Source: Euclidia mi
Taxonomy: Eukaryota; Arthropoda; Insecta; Lepidoptera; Erebidae
Direction of reading: 5' to 3'
NCBI GenBank assembly: GCA_944739405.2
Contig: OX123187.2
Coordinates: forward strand, 80,150,450-80,214,449
Length of the DNA: 64,000 nt
The translations under genes were made by a program, and so were the position numbers. How positions within the stretch are numbered: position 1 is the stretch's first letter; the number at the start of each line of letters is the position of its first letter. This document shows, piece by piece, positions 35,486 to 46,769 of the stretch. Under the pieces are notes generated by a model. It searched no databases. It saw nothing but the letters and a program-made list of their open reading frames with translations, and was not told where the DNA came from.

Positions 35486-35569
35486 GATCGGTAAGTACCA
35501 CTAGGGGATGGGTAAGTACCACTAGGGGATCAGTAAGTCCCACTAGGGGATCGGTAAGTACCACTAGAA
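35486..35569. repeat. 21-bp tandem repeat, four units
   Basis: Units start at 35486, 35507, 35528 and 35549, with consensus GATCGGTAAGTACCACTAGGG and a few changes. The period is seven codons. On the minus strand the array extends the LINE frame with repeats of S-P-S-G-T-Y-R type. A short repeat of TATATAGTTCA follows. Confidence 0.95.
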
Positions 35570-36033
35570 GATATATAGTTCATATATAGTTCATATTTAA
35601 ATAGTAGGTTCTCTACAGCACAGTAGCCAAGCGTCTCAAGTCCTTGGACAATTGTTTTCTTACAATCACGTAGTTGAAGATTGTATATAGTAAGTTTGTC
35701 ATGAAGTTTGTTATAAAGGTAGGTAGAGTGGGCTTGAAATTGGCGTCTGGCAAAAAGAGTTCTACAGGGAGGTGTAGGAGCCACTTTGCATTTTCTTCTA
35801 CCTGTTTGAGCTTTATATACGTAAGGTAAGGTTTTATGTAGTTTAAGTACTGAGTTGACAATAGAAAGTTTTCTAAGTGATAATGTTTTATGATTTAGAT
35901 ATAGTTCGTCAGTAGGAAATCTAAATAGCTTAAAAAACATCGTCTTAAGCAAGCATCTCTGGGCGTTTTCTGCTTCGAGGAATTTAATTTTAGTGGCACC
36001 ACCCCAAACGGAAATACAATAACTCATAACTAA
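35530..36033 (-). pseudogene. LINE ORF2 C-terminal fragment
   Basis: The frame resembles the end of a Jockey/CR1-type ORF2 after the RT domain: an S-Y-C-I-S-V-W-G-G-A segment, then a Q-R-C-L-L-K segment and a conserved P-T-x-E-L-Y. Upstream RT blocks are absent, so this is a truncated copy. Its last residues come from the 21-bp tandem array. Confidence 0.7.
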
Positions 36034-36040
36034 TTGTGCC

Positions 36041-36262
36041 AATGAATAACTGGAAAAGACCTAGACAGACGTTCTCTGACCAGATTGGAGACATCCTAAA
36101 AAAATTACAGGTTAGAAGTACCCTTGACCGAAGAGCATGCATGAGAAATTTAATGGGAGTGAATGTCGCAAGAGAGATATGTCAGGATCGTTGCAAATGA
36201 CGTACTACGGAACGTCATTTTCTGCCTACCCCTCCGGGAAACAGGCGTGATTCTATGTATGT
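36041..36262 (+). mobile_element. LINE 3' end sharing the SINE tail
   Basis: The coding end (P-R-Q-T-F-S-D-Q-I-G-D-I, later R-E-I-C-Q-D-R, stop) is followed by CTGCCTACCCCTCCGGGA and (ATGT)n. The same 3' tail ends the composite SINE at 6745-7164. Confidence 0.7.
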
Positions 36263-36431
36263 ATGTTAAGTATGTTTGTATGGAGATAAAAATAGAACTT
36301 TCCTTTCTTTTTGTGTCCGCTGATTCACAGTTTGTTAAGTATCCCGCAACGGAGGATTTACCTATACAGAGTGTTCACAATACGTCCAAAAATATTTCTC
36401 TTTCGAAAATTACTCTACAGCTATCGTAATT

Positions 36432-36670
36432 ATAGTAAGTAAGTATGTAAGTAAGTAAATCATTTATTGACACACCAAATACAACGCACAATATCATAAA
36501 TACTACACAAACAGCTAAGTATACAATTCACAATACAACTAAAACACACAGTACCTTTGTTAGACAGCCCTATTCGCAACATACGTAGATGTGACATAAT
36601 TCCCATATGTTTTCTACTTCGTATTCCCTGATTGTTAGAACAGTTACATTTTAACGTCAGCGCCACAGTT
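36432..36670 (-). mobile_element. LINE 3' tail with (TTAC)n end, minus strand
   Basis: The reverse complement ends with TGTGTCAATAAATGATTTAC and a TTAC repeat, a common CR1/L2-type tail in insects. The remainder is too short to classify. Confidence 0.5.
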
Positions 36671-37575
36671 CTGGAATTATTTCTTCCTGTGAAATTGTCT
36701 ATTTTAACCCAAGAAAGGTATTACGATGTATGATACAAAAGTTATAATCATACTCAAATTGCTATGCTAGCTTTAACTTAGGACTAAGTTTATTATTTGA
36801 TTAGGAAAACAGACTCGTTGGCATTATTTTTCGATAAATTAGTAACGTTCAAAAAAATATTTAGTCAATAAATTAAAATGAATACTTTAATTTATGTAAA
36901 ATAAAGATAAAGATTTTCCTTATTATTGTTTACGCAAAACAATAAATTAAAACAGCATTTTTTACTGATATGAATGTCCATGATTTTCACTCTGCTCGAA
37001 TGCTATGCATACATTTATAATAGGGCTTAAATGTATAACACAGAAAATAAAAAACAAATATATAAAAACTAAAAATATTTAAAGCATCACGAACCAAAAG
37101 CAAAATATATCCACTTTTCACAGAACATAACGCCACTTGCTTCATTTCAACAAAATATGTCTTCAGAGCGGCTACTAAGCACTTGTATTTGTATAAAAAA
37201 GTAAGGATGAAGGATTAGGGTTTCCGTAAAATTACAGTTTTCATACGTAAAACGAAATATTCAGAGCGTGACTCACAATTTGTCTCTGTTATTTAACTAC
37301 ATCGTGTTCTGTCAAAGTTTTGATTTAATATTCTAATGGAAGGTATCTTTTATTGGACACATATGTAATCTTCACACCCATACGCTACCTAATGTTAACG
37401 TTTTAATTGAATTTGCTGAAGCTAAACTGTTTCCTTTTAAGTTAAACTATATCGTAAGCCTAAAAAGTAACTCTAAAGACAATATTGAGAGTTATGCTCA
37501 GAGTACCACACAGATTTTAATGTGTTAAGGTTTGGAAATTTTATCCAAGCCAAGAAAGATCTTGTATAATGTTAA
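36671..37575. other. AT-rich sequence, nothing recognised
   Basis: No feature is supported. Confidence 0.4.
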
Positions 37576-37781
37576 TCTTAATATATAAAATCCTTGCGTT
37601 ACTGACTGACTGACAGACACGCTACAGCCGAAACTATTGGGCGCAGGAAGCTGAAATTTGGCATGTATGTTTCTTGGGGACCGTAGGGGTGCACTAAGAA
37701 GGGATTTCCCGAAATTCCCACGGGATCGTCCAAAACGGGTAAATTAAAAAAAATGCAGGCGTAGCTGCTGGCGTCCTCTAG
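37576..37781 (+). mobile_element. Non-autonomous Helitron
   Basis: It has precise ends: A|TCTTAATATATAAAATCC at the 5' end and CTAG|T at the 3' end. It is 206 bp and of the same family as 19954 and 60907. Confidence 0.8.
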
Positions 37782-38166
37782 TTAGAGATAAACTCGGAAT
37801 AATTACCTTTTTCTAGCGCAATCACGGTAGCATCCAAGACTTATGTCTCGAAGCCTGAGGTCCACTGTCCAGACTTAACAAAATATTTTCTGTTCCACAA
37901 TGCAACTGTCATCTGGCCGTAGCTGTTATAAAAATAAACTGTATTACTACTAAATCTAAATCAAAAATATTTTATTGTTTGCAAAAACTTAAATCTTATT
38001 TTCATAATAATTATGCTTAACTTAGTAGAACACTGACATAAGCCTTAAATAAGTCTCAAAACTGATTAGTAGGCAAGGCTTAGTCTCAAACTTTAAGGTT
38101 ATGTTATAGTAACGCTGATATATTCTGTCAATATTTTCTGTAATCTACTCGGAAACAACTGATCTA
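37782..38166. other. AT-rich sequence, nothing recognised
   Basis: No feature is supported. The last three bases (CTA) are the left target duplication of the next element. Confidence 0.4.
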
Positions 38167-38604
38167 AGCTAAACGTCCACTGATCGGCATCGTACGCATC
38201 GGACGCATCGCATTTTACGGATTGTAGTATTCTTTGTATAGAAGGTCATACAAGTGCGTCCACTGATCCGCATCGTACGGATCGCACATCGGCAATGCCG
38301 TCTCGGATGCTCCGAGAGGCAACTTTTGCGATGCGTGCCGATGACGTCATACTGAATGTCGTGTATCATACATATATACATTTTGTTTGCTTCTTTTAGA
38401 TGTGTTCGCATTTTCTTCCTCTTCTACTAACAAACAAGTAATAATAACAAATTGTTCTTCTTCGCTTTCTTCCATTCTCACAAATACATGTTCGATCACT
38501 GGTACTTGCGTTGGCAATCCGATCGCTGCCGACACAGTGGACGCAGTATGAAAGAAAATGCGATGCGTCCGATGCGTACGATGCCGATCAGTCGACGCTT
38601 AGCT
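38167..38604 (-). mobile_element. PIF/Harbinger-like element, internally deleted
   Basis: Terminal inverted repeats of about 48 bp begin AGCTAARCGTC and contain ATCGGCATCGTACGCATCGG. A 3-bp duplication CTA flanks them (38164-38166, 38605-38607). A minus-strand frame at 38347-38535 gives a Glu-rich peptide followed by basic residues (E-E-E-E-N-A-N-T-S-K-R). It recalls the start of Harbinger nucleases. The catalytic domain is missing. Class assignment rests on the 3-bp duplication and this remnant. Confidence 0.6.
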
Positions 38605-38851
38605 CTAGTTAGAGCTCGTATTTGTATACATGAAATATAGGACAGAGGAGTGTAGTGTTAATATACTTTATAAGTTTCACACTGAGGGTAACGTTAATAT
38701 CAATTATAAAAAAGTAATTAAAAATAAGTTGATGATAATAAATATGAAAGTAATACGTGTGGTATAAGTATATAAAAAGTATGTTCCTAAATCCTATTCT
38801 CTAATTAGTTCCAAATCCATGAACATACCATGAAAAAAAAATACAAAATTA

Positions 38852-40228
38852 GCACATGAGCTATCTTTTGTCCCGATAACCGTATTTTTTTGATAAGCAA
38901 CGACTGAAATGGATACAAAAGGTGAATTAAAGTTTGAGTAACTTCAATATTTTCCAAGTAAACCCGCTTTGTGCCACAGCTGGTTCGTAACAAGTATCTC
39001 AGTCTAAGCTGCACTATGTATAACAGTACATTCAGCCAAACGACGAATGCACAAACTGAATCATGGCATCCAAAAATAATTACTAAGAATACCCAATTAT
39101 ATCGCCTTTCGCTTGTGTAAGTAGTGTTTTAAGCGGGATACTGCCGTTTTGCCGAAAAGATTTTGACAAAATTTCAATACCCAAACAAATTTTAGCAACC
39201 TTTTTTTATACCATTGCATTATTTCGAATGATTTTACTCCGCATAATTTATTTGATCAAATTTTAACTTGGCAAAATATTACCAAGTATAATTTCATTAT
39301 GGCATTTGGTTTTAATCAAATGATTTATTACATCAAACAATCTTCAGACAATAAACGTTTGGTGATATTAGTTTATTTATGGAAGTAGTTAGAATGATGA
39401 GTTAGAGTATGTTAATTATTAGAAAAATGGTTAGATTAGGTTAGGATAGAACTGTGACCTCCTTCGCACAAGCCGAGCGAGCGAAGCGGGCGGTGCCGCG
39501 GTAGCGGCCGGCGAGTGCCAGAAACGACTTGCATTAATAGAAAAAAGAGATGGTTTTTAGTAGGTTGCCCGGAATTGAACTATTTAGATTAGGATAATTA
39601 TTGATTTTGCGTAAAAACTGTTATTTCAACTGAAATATTTGACTAAATAAAAAATGTTAAAAGTACTAGTTGGTAAACAAGTTATAGTTGAAACGTTCAT
39701 TTTCCAAACATAATGTTTGCGTTACAATTTTTTGTGAATAGATTTTTTCCTAAGTAATAATTTGGCAAATAATATTATTCGAAAAAATTTTTGGGAAGTG
39801 AATATTTGTCAAATTCCTTTCGGTCAAACAAGGGAGACCCGTTTTAAGCAGACGCCTCGCCGTTTAATACGGAGCTTAGTTCTATGGGTTTGATTTCCAC
39901 TAAAGACTTGTACTTGCCGCCTCGCCGTATTAAATGGCGAGACAGCTGCTTAGAGCACTACTATATAAGCGAAAGGCGGTATAATTGGGTATTATTTGTA
40001 ATTATTCTTGGATTCCATGATTCAGTCTGGCATTCGTCGTTTGGCTGAATGTACTGTTTATACACAGTGCAGCTTAGTCTGAGATACTTGTTACGAACCA
40101 GCTGTGGCACAAAGCGTGTTTACTTGGAAAATATTGAAGTTACTCAAACTTTACTTCACCTTTTGTATCCATTTCAGTCGTTGCTTATCAAAACTTACGG
40201 TTATCGGGACAAAAGAAAGCTCATGTGC
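38852..40228. mobile_element. Long inverted-repeat element with nested insert
   Basis: Arms of about 300 bp (38852-39148 and 39926-40228) are strongly similar in inverted orientation. Outer ends are GCACATGAGCT and its complement next to TA, which could be a TA target duplication. Both arms contain the same short frame, a by-product of the repeat. Inside, 39145-39836 shows a second pair of diverged inverted ends (CCGAAAAGATTTTGACAAA and its counterpart), which suggests a nested MITE. A GC-rich patch lies at 39462-39510. Confidence 0.75.
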
Positions 40229-40254
40229 TATAATGTACTAGTTACATTCCTGCA

Positions 40255-40567
40255 AATCATCGGCCCTGTAAATAAACTGCCCCACTGATGGGCACGGGCT
40301 TCTTCACACTTTGAGAAGGCTATAGCCATAGTCCACCACGCTTGCAAAGTGCGGGTTGGCATACTTCACATGTCTTTCGAGAAAATTATGAAGAACTCTA
40401 CGACATGCAATTTTCCTCACGATGTTTTCCTTAACCGTTTAGCAAGCGATAATTAATTATCAATTTAATACGCACATAACTTCGAACAGTCATTGGTGCG
40501 CACCGTGGATTCGAACCTGATTCCCTCAGCGTAGCAGTTCGTCGGTCTCTCCACTAAGCTATCGCTG
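40255..40567 (-). mobile_element. SINE, minus strand
   Basis: Same subfamily as 33060-33372. The reverse complement has a tRNA-like head with GGTTCGAATCC and a core with TGTGCGTATTAAATTG. Confidence 0.78.
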
Positions 40568-41802
40568 CGGCTATTCCTGCAAAGTTTCATCAACATTTTT
40601 ACTTAGCTTTTGCATAATAGTAGTATGTTGCTTTTAATCAACACACAAAACTGAACAAATATAAAATATATAGATATGGACATACTTTCTTATTTATTAC
40701 CTACACTACGCAACAAATGACAAGTTTCCAACACAAACAGACCGCAAATCACTTCATGATTTTCTACTCAAATGTTTATTATACATATAAATGGCAACCA
40801 TTTTGCTTTATGAGGAAAAGTGATCCAGGATGTAGAACAACCGTTTCTCTAGAGTGTGGCAAACATTTCTCAGCCTTAGAATAAATATATTATCATGTCG
40901 GTTCGAGATCCCTTGTAATAAATAGAGGCTGATTGTTTAGGCTGTTATTTTGTGTCAGGTGGAGTTGCACTATCAAAATGTTGGTGTTCTCTGCGGGGAT
41001 TTATTAGGCTTGTTAGTCTGGTTTGGTTTACATTTGTGTGAACAAAATGCGTTATTGTGTTTTGAACAAACTGGCGTTTGAATTTTTGTTGCTTTGCGGT
41101 CACCAAGTATATTCTGTAGAATGTATTTAATTTGATTACTGGATTCAGAATAATTTCGGGGTTGGACTGAGCTGGTTTTCAAGGACATTTTTAAGGGTTG
41201 TAGGTACAATATTTTAAGGTCTGTAGCTACAATAATAACACAATCTTATGCGTCCAATACTATTGGAAAATCTGACGTTAACCTTTGAAGACTAAAAAAA
41301 AAAAATATTAAATAATAATTGCAATATATACGAATTTAGGTAATGACGATTATATTAGAGATATGGAATTTAAAATTCGAATTAAACTTAGGTGACATAT
41401 AAAGTCCCCTGCTGCGTCTATGAGTTCGCTATAAACTAGACTGACTAACTGATTTGCATGCGGTTTTCATCAATAGACAGTGGTTTCACAATAGGTATAG
41501 ACAATCTATGAGAAAAGTTTTGGTATACAACTTGTTAAGTTTTTACGCGAACATTTTATAATTACCCGCGCGTAGCCGAGACGTGTCTACGTTTATACAA
41601 ATTTATAAAATACGGTTTAGGATGAAGAAACCTTTCCAAAAATGCACAATAATCAAAATTCAATCCATAATAGTAAGTAGGGATTAAAATGGTGTATCCA
41701 ATTCATTGGGCGCGTCATGTGGTTGCTAATGTGTAAAAGTGTCTTGACACGTGCGTGTATGTGGTTGGAGTGCTTTTCGGTTACGAACGCAGACGTACTT
41801 AC
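40568..41802. other. AT-rich sequence, nothing recognised
   Basis: No supported feature, except possible intron sequence of the exon candidate at 41803. Confidence 0.35.
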
Positions 41803-41892
41803 GTTGCAAGGTTGTAAAGCTGTTGTGCCTTTGCCATTTGGCTTGGTGCATGGGCTGTGGTGGAGCTGGTGAAGGTTGGCTATGCCTGGAGC
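41803..41892 (-). CDS. Candidate 90-bp host exon
   Basis: On the minus strand a pyrimidine-rich acceptor (TTTCTTTCAG, ending at 41893) is followed by exactly 90 bases. A consensus donor GTAAGTAC then begins at 41802 and runs left. The segment is GC-richer than its surroundings. Two frames are open. One gives a Pro/Gln/His-rich peptide with R-H-N-S-F-T; the other reads A-P-G-I-A-N-L at its start. Being 90 bp, it would keep frame if skipped. If real, the surrounding repeats lie in long introns of a minus-strand gene. I do not recognise the protein. Confidence 0.35.
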
Positions 41893-42054
41893 CTGAAAGA
41901 AATGTAAGTATTGAGAAAAAAAAATCGTGTCCAAGTATTACTAATAGGCGACAAAATACAGCCGTTACATAAATAAATATCTAGATCTAGGTAACAAAAT
42001 TGTAATACATACCTGCTTCCATTGTATAAATAATATGTACCATAACACTGGCGA

Positions 42055-42225
42055 TTAAAAAGAGTGGCCACGAGTTTTATTGCCCGTTCTTTCTCGTGGT
42101 TCTACCTATTGCTTTACGAACGAGGCAGTAAATGTAAATGTAGAAGCATTAAGTAATTTACTTTAAAAATTTGACGTTCATAAGCGTCACCATGTGACCT
42201 AGATGAATAAATGGTTTTTGACTTT
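42055..42225 (+). mobile_element. LINE 3' tail
   Basis: It contains TTTTATTGCCCGTTCTTTCT and ends with AGATGAATAAATGG, the usual 3' part of a Jockey/CR1-type LINE. Copies on the other strand are at 33837 and 7500. Confidence 0.6.
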
Positions 42226-42350
42226 TGACCGTTGTGTGTTAGGTTCTCGTATCAATACAATAATTATGTCTTTATGTTTTTCCGCCGTCGTCATATTATT
42301 AAGGTATTGGTTACACATGGCCTCAACTCATCATCATTGTTTGTCCCAAT

Positions 42351-43523
42351 TTATTTGGGGTCGGCGCAGTATGTCCTTCTCTTCCATACTTCTCTGTCAC
42401 CAGTCATCCGATCATTTACCCTTTTTTCTTTCATATCCATCCTCACACAGTCCATCCATCTTTTCCTTGGCCGTCCTCTCCCTTTTCGTCCTTCTACATG
42501 CATATTCATCACTTTTTTACCTACATACATATCATCTCTCCGCATAACATGTCCATATCAGGCCAATCGACTCCCTTTTATCTTTTCATCAATGGGCGCC
42601 ACTTTCATACTACCTCTAACGTAATCATTCCTAATTCTGTCCATTCTTGTCACTCCATACATCCATCGTAACAGTCTCATCTCTGCCACATGCAATCGTT
42701 TCTCATCCATCTTCTTTGTAGCCCAACACTCACCTCCATACAGTACGACAAGCCTTATAACCGACTTATACATGCAGCCCTTTAATTTCACAGGCATTTT
42801 GTGGTCGCATATTGTGCCTGAGACCTGTCCTCATTTCATCCATCCTGCGTTGATTTTTTGCCTAACATCCCGATCAATTTCGCCATCATCTTGCAGGAGT
42901 GAACCTAGGTAGCGGAAATCGGAGCTTACTGGTAGAAGTGTACCGTCGAGTGTAACCGGTATAGGACAGGAGAGACAGCCAAAGTCACAGAACATAATTA
43001 TATTCTGTTTTGGTTCTGCTTATTCTCAGGCCTACATTCTCCTATCTCTGCCGCCACTCCTTCAGCTGGCTCTGCACCTTCTGTCCACTCTCTGCTACCA
43101 GAACGATGTCGTCGGCAAACAGCATGCACCAGGTGCCTCTTCCTGTATGTCCGATGATATAGCATCCGCAATTAACAGGAAGAGGTAGGGGCTAAGGGCC
43201 GACCCTTGGTGCAAGCCTACGGCCACATCGAATCTGGCTGTGATACCAGCTGCGGATCGGACTTGCGTTTGGCATTCAGCGTACATGGCTTGAATCAACG
43301 TCAGGTATTTCCCAGGCACTCCTTTCTTCTTCAGGGCCCACCACACGACTTCACGAGGCACTCGGTCATATGCCTTTTCAAGGTCGACGAACACCATGTG
43401 CAAGTTTTTATGCGCCTCCCTGTATTTTTCGCACATTTGGCGAAGTGCAAAAATGGCATCCACCGTACCTCGACCAGAATTGGTTTCGTGAGATCTCACT
43501 CTCGTCACGCAGGCGTCGCTCAA
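42351..43523 (-). pseudogene. RTE reverse transcriptase and C-terminal region
   Basis: The frame 43095-43523 shows F-V-D-L-E-K-A-Y-D-R-V-P (first catalytic Asp) and L-H-Q-G-S-A-L-S-P-Y. The F-A-D-D motif is present at about 43105-43122 in another frame. Further pieces are 42558-42797 (Y-G-G-E-C-W) and 42351-42545 (G-R-P-R-K-R-W-M-D), ending Y-C-A-D-P-K. Several frameshifts make it inactive. Confidence 0.82.
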
Positions 43524-44169
43524 TTACTCTCTCCCATATTTTCATACTATGAGGCATTAACTTTATTCCCCAATAATTGTTGCACTCTTGGATATTATGC
43601 CCTTGCCCTTATTTTAAAAAATGGGCACCAGGTAACTGTTGCACCATTCCTCGGGTATGGTCTCCTCGTGCAACAGCTTATTGAAGAATAAAGTCAGCCA
43701 CGCCCATCCAGCATCTCCTAACGCTTTCCTTCGCTACGCTTCTACTGGTATTCCATCTGGTCCTAACGCTTTTTCATTCTTCATTCCACTAACAGCCTTT
43801 TTTACCTCGTCCTTATTTATTTCCTACACATTATATTCCGTCTTCTTACTTTCTTCTAAAGATTCATTTCCTCCTTTCATCAGCTGCCATTCTTTAAACC
43901 TTGCTTTCTTTTCCTTAAGTGCATTCTGTACCTCTTTTGTCCACCACAACGTGTCCTTATCTTTCATACGCTTCCCTTTCGACTCTCCTAACACATCCTT
44001 TGCTACACACTTAATACATTTACTCATCTCTTCTCAACACTCATTGACACTGATATCATTCATATCGCCCATTTCTAACATGTTATCTACCACTCTATCT
44101 CTGAATTTTTCTACACATTCATTCTTCTCTAACATATGCCATCTTATTCTTGATATGGCATATGCCATC

Positions 44170-44922
44170 TTATGTGGCATTTGCCATCTTAGTCAGTTGC
44201 TGCTTGGTTCTTTGAGAGCGTATTCGAATCTTAAGTTCGACAATCAGGAGCCTGTGCTGCGAGACTAAATCTTCTCCTGGTACCACTTTACAGTCTTTGA
44301 CCCAGTTGAGTCCATTACGTCTTAGCAAGAAATAATGGATCTGGGTCATGTGGTGGCCGCTGTTGTATATGATCAGATGTTGCTCTTTTTTCTGGAACCA
44401 AGTATTTGCAACTGCTAGGTCAAAACCGGCAGCAGCTTGGAGAATTGCTTCTCCCTCACAATTTCCGCTGCCGAGTCCCCAACGTCCATGCATTCTTTCA
44501 TACTCTTCACTTGTTCGTCCCACATGTCCATTAAAATCTCCTCCCACAATAATCTCTTTATTTTCCGGTACATTCGTCATCATGCTATCGAAATTCATCC
44601 AAAACTTCTCTTTCTCACAATCATCACAGCCTACCTAAGGGGCATACACACTTATCACATTCAGAATAATACCTTGCCACATCACTTTCACAGCAATCAA
44701 TCTGTCATTAACTCTATTTACACTTTCTACGCTATCTTTCAGATTTTCGTCTAACACAATTCCCACACCATTTCTTTTGCCATCACGACCACAATAATAA
44801 AACTTGTATCCTTCACCAATCTTCCTAGCTTTCGTACCTTTCCATCTTGTTTCCTGCAAACATGCCTCATTTATTCGTCTTCTTTTCAAAACACTAGCTA
44901 ACTCTCTAGCTCGTCCAGTCAT
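44170..44922 (-). pseudogene. RTE apurinic-like endonuclease
   Basis: The frame 44635-44922 opens M-T-G-R-A-R-E-L and carries C-L-Q-E-T-R-W (catalytic Glu), Y-Y-C-G-R and N-G-V-G-I-V. The frame 44170-44598 continues with G-G-D-F-N-G-H-V-G (Asp/Asn motif). A duplicated ATGCCATCTTA motif sits near 44146-44190. The enzyme nicks the target DNA for RT priming. At least one frameshift or stop splits the two halves. Confidence 0.82.
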
Positions 44923-45392
44923 CGTACCTACGTTCCAACTTGCTTACCTCACCTTTACGTCACAGGCTTGCTTCTTACGTTGCACTCGCCCGGAGTAGTG
45001 CAACAACCCTTGCATACTTCTCGCAGGTGCCGGGTGCTGCGCGTCGCCTGAGGGGAACGCCCTAATCCTATCACACTCATGTATACACTTGGCCATACTG
45101 CAGAAGGTTTTGGCATGTGTTTTACCAGCCGGCCGCCTGCCTGACGCCAACCCTCCTTGGGAATGTGATCGTTATAGAGAACGGTGATAGGAGATACGGG
45201 GTAAATGGATAGGATGGAATGACGAGGAAGAAGGAGGTTGTAGGCGAGGGTACTGCAATCACTGGACGGATATGGGGTAGTGACTACAGTAGCTCGGAGA
45301 GCCGGGAGCGCGTACCCCGAGCCCTGTCTAATGGTCGGACAGACCAATAGACAGAAGCACCCCCTGACCTTGTGACTGACATGGCCTCAACT

Positions 45393-45841
45393 GTTTACTG
45401 TAAAATGTATACTCTGGTTGCGCGACGGCCGTTCTCGGACAGCGCGGTGGCTAAGTGATGCCGAGGGTGTCGCTCGTAATTGCATAATCGGACGAGTGAG
45501 ATGCCATTGTGGCCGCAAGCAGGATGCAATTATGCGCGACAAACTGCCTTAAAACCGGTTCGCCTAGCTGTTGCGACAAGCGTTTGGGATAGGTATTTCA
45601 TGTAATTCCATATTTTAAGTGTAGGCATGAATGTTTGCATGTTTTCGTGTATGTATAAGAATGAGTAGGTATATGTATAGACGAATATGTACATGAACTT
45701 GATTTCTGTGATCGTCACGTGGGGTTACCAACTAATATCAGGGTTTGTTTGAGGCTTATACCTCAACCAACATAAGCCTGAATGGTAACCTCATTTTTAT
45801 AATATATACCTCTTGTAATTAATTAGTGGCATGTAATTAAT
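45393..45841. other. Flank of the RTE element, nothing recognised
   Basis: A GC-richer stretch at 45420-45560 has no recognisable coding frame. Confidence 0.35.
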
Positions 45842-45905
45842 CATGGCAGTCTGTTGGTATATCCACTCGGCGATAGCCGAGTGGATATACCAACAGACTG
45901 CCATG
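45842..45905. repeat. 30-bp perfect hairpin at the SINE head
   Basis: Arms are 45842-45871 and 45876-45905 with the loop GATA. The second arm is the tRNA-like start of the SINE, and the first is its inverted copy. The related SINE at 28262-28650 has no such inverted copy. Confidence 0.9.
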
Positions 45906-46238
45906 CAGAGGGTATCGGGTTCGAATGCACGGCGCGCACCAATGACTTTTCGGAGTTATGTGCGTATTGAATTGTTAATTATCGCTTGTCCCGTGCCTCG
46001 GAGAGCACGTTAAGCCGTCGGTCCCGGTTGTCATGAAGATCTTTGACAATCGTTACAGGGCGTCAGTACCTTCTAAATACAACTGACACTAGTCTAAACC
46101 ATGGAATATCGCTATCCCTTCGGGTTGCGGAGGTCAGACAGGCAGTCGCTCCGTGGAAAAGCTAATATTCAGTCAAATCCGGTTAGACTAGCAAGTGGAC
46201 CCCAGATTGAAACTGGGATAACGCTAAGAGAAAGAAGA
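45876..46238 (+). mobile_element. tRNA-derived SINE, plus strand
   Basis: It is nearly full length with A-box-like AGCCGAGTGG and B-box GGTTCGAATGC. The core and 3' part match 28262-28650. It ends near GGATAACGCTAAGAGAAAG. Confidence 0.82.
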
Positions 46239-46424
46239 GACCTCTTGTAATTAATTCAGTGCCAAATATGGGTTGCTAGCGAAACATGCTTATTTCACTC
46301 TGTTCGTAACATTCTGTGGGACGAATATCAAATGAAACCGTAGTATATTTTTACAGGTGAAATAAAGAGCATTATATAACATAATCGTGTGACATATATC
46401 AATGCCGTTTACCGGGGTCCGAAA

Positions 46425-46600
46425 TGGTTTATTCATCATTTTCATAAGCCTTGTATATAAACCAGAACTCACTATATGGGGTAAAGGCATAGGCCAACGG
46501 GTTGTCGGACTTCACATTTCTTTCAAGAACATAATGGAGAACTTTCGGGCACACAGATTTCCTCGTGATGTTTTCCTTCACCGTTAACAAACGGTAAATA
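46425..46600 (-). mobile_element. Partial SINE, minus strand
   Basis: It shares the 3' half of the 33060-33372 subfamily (ACTTCACATTTCTTTCAAGAA and the GATGTTTTCCTTCACCG block) and lacks the tRNA-like head. Confidence 0.65.
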
Positions 46601-46769
46601 AAAATTTAAACAGAACGAATAACGGCAGGTAACCGGATATAGCAATCTAGCTACATCTATAAGTATGTTTTACTAGGTTGATAGACGCAGATCTTTACTC
46701 TTCGACATGATTCAGAGCAGGCTGTGAACATTGTATATACACAGTGTGTAAGCTTCTAGAGATTTCCAG

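Larger units (their letters stand above)
42329..45378 (-). mobile_element. RTE-type LINE, near full length
   Basis: The element is 3.05 kb with a perfect 14-bp target duplication ACATGGCCTCAACT at 42315-42328 and 45379-45392. The 3' end (left) is a CAT/ATG-type short repeat. Endonuclease, RT and C-terminal regions occur in order on the minus strand, but in several frames. The full-length ends point to complete reverse transcription before later decay. Confidence 0.9.

Noticed and set aside
35486..35569. CRISPR array
   Set aside because: The units are direct tandem repeats without spacers, and the genome is eukaryotic.
38805..40288. Two similar short proteins on opposite strands
   Set aside because: They are the two arms of one inverted repeat, with no start context or domain.
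43206..44754. Plus-strand frames up to 209 codons
   Set aside because: They are antisense shadows of the RTE LINE coding region.
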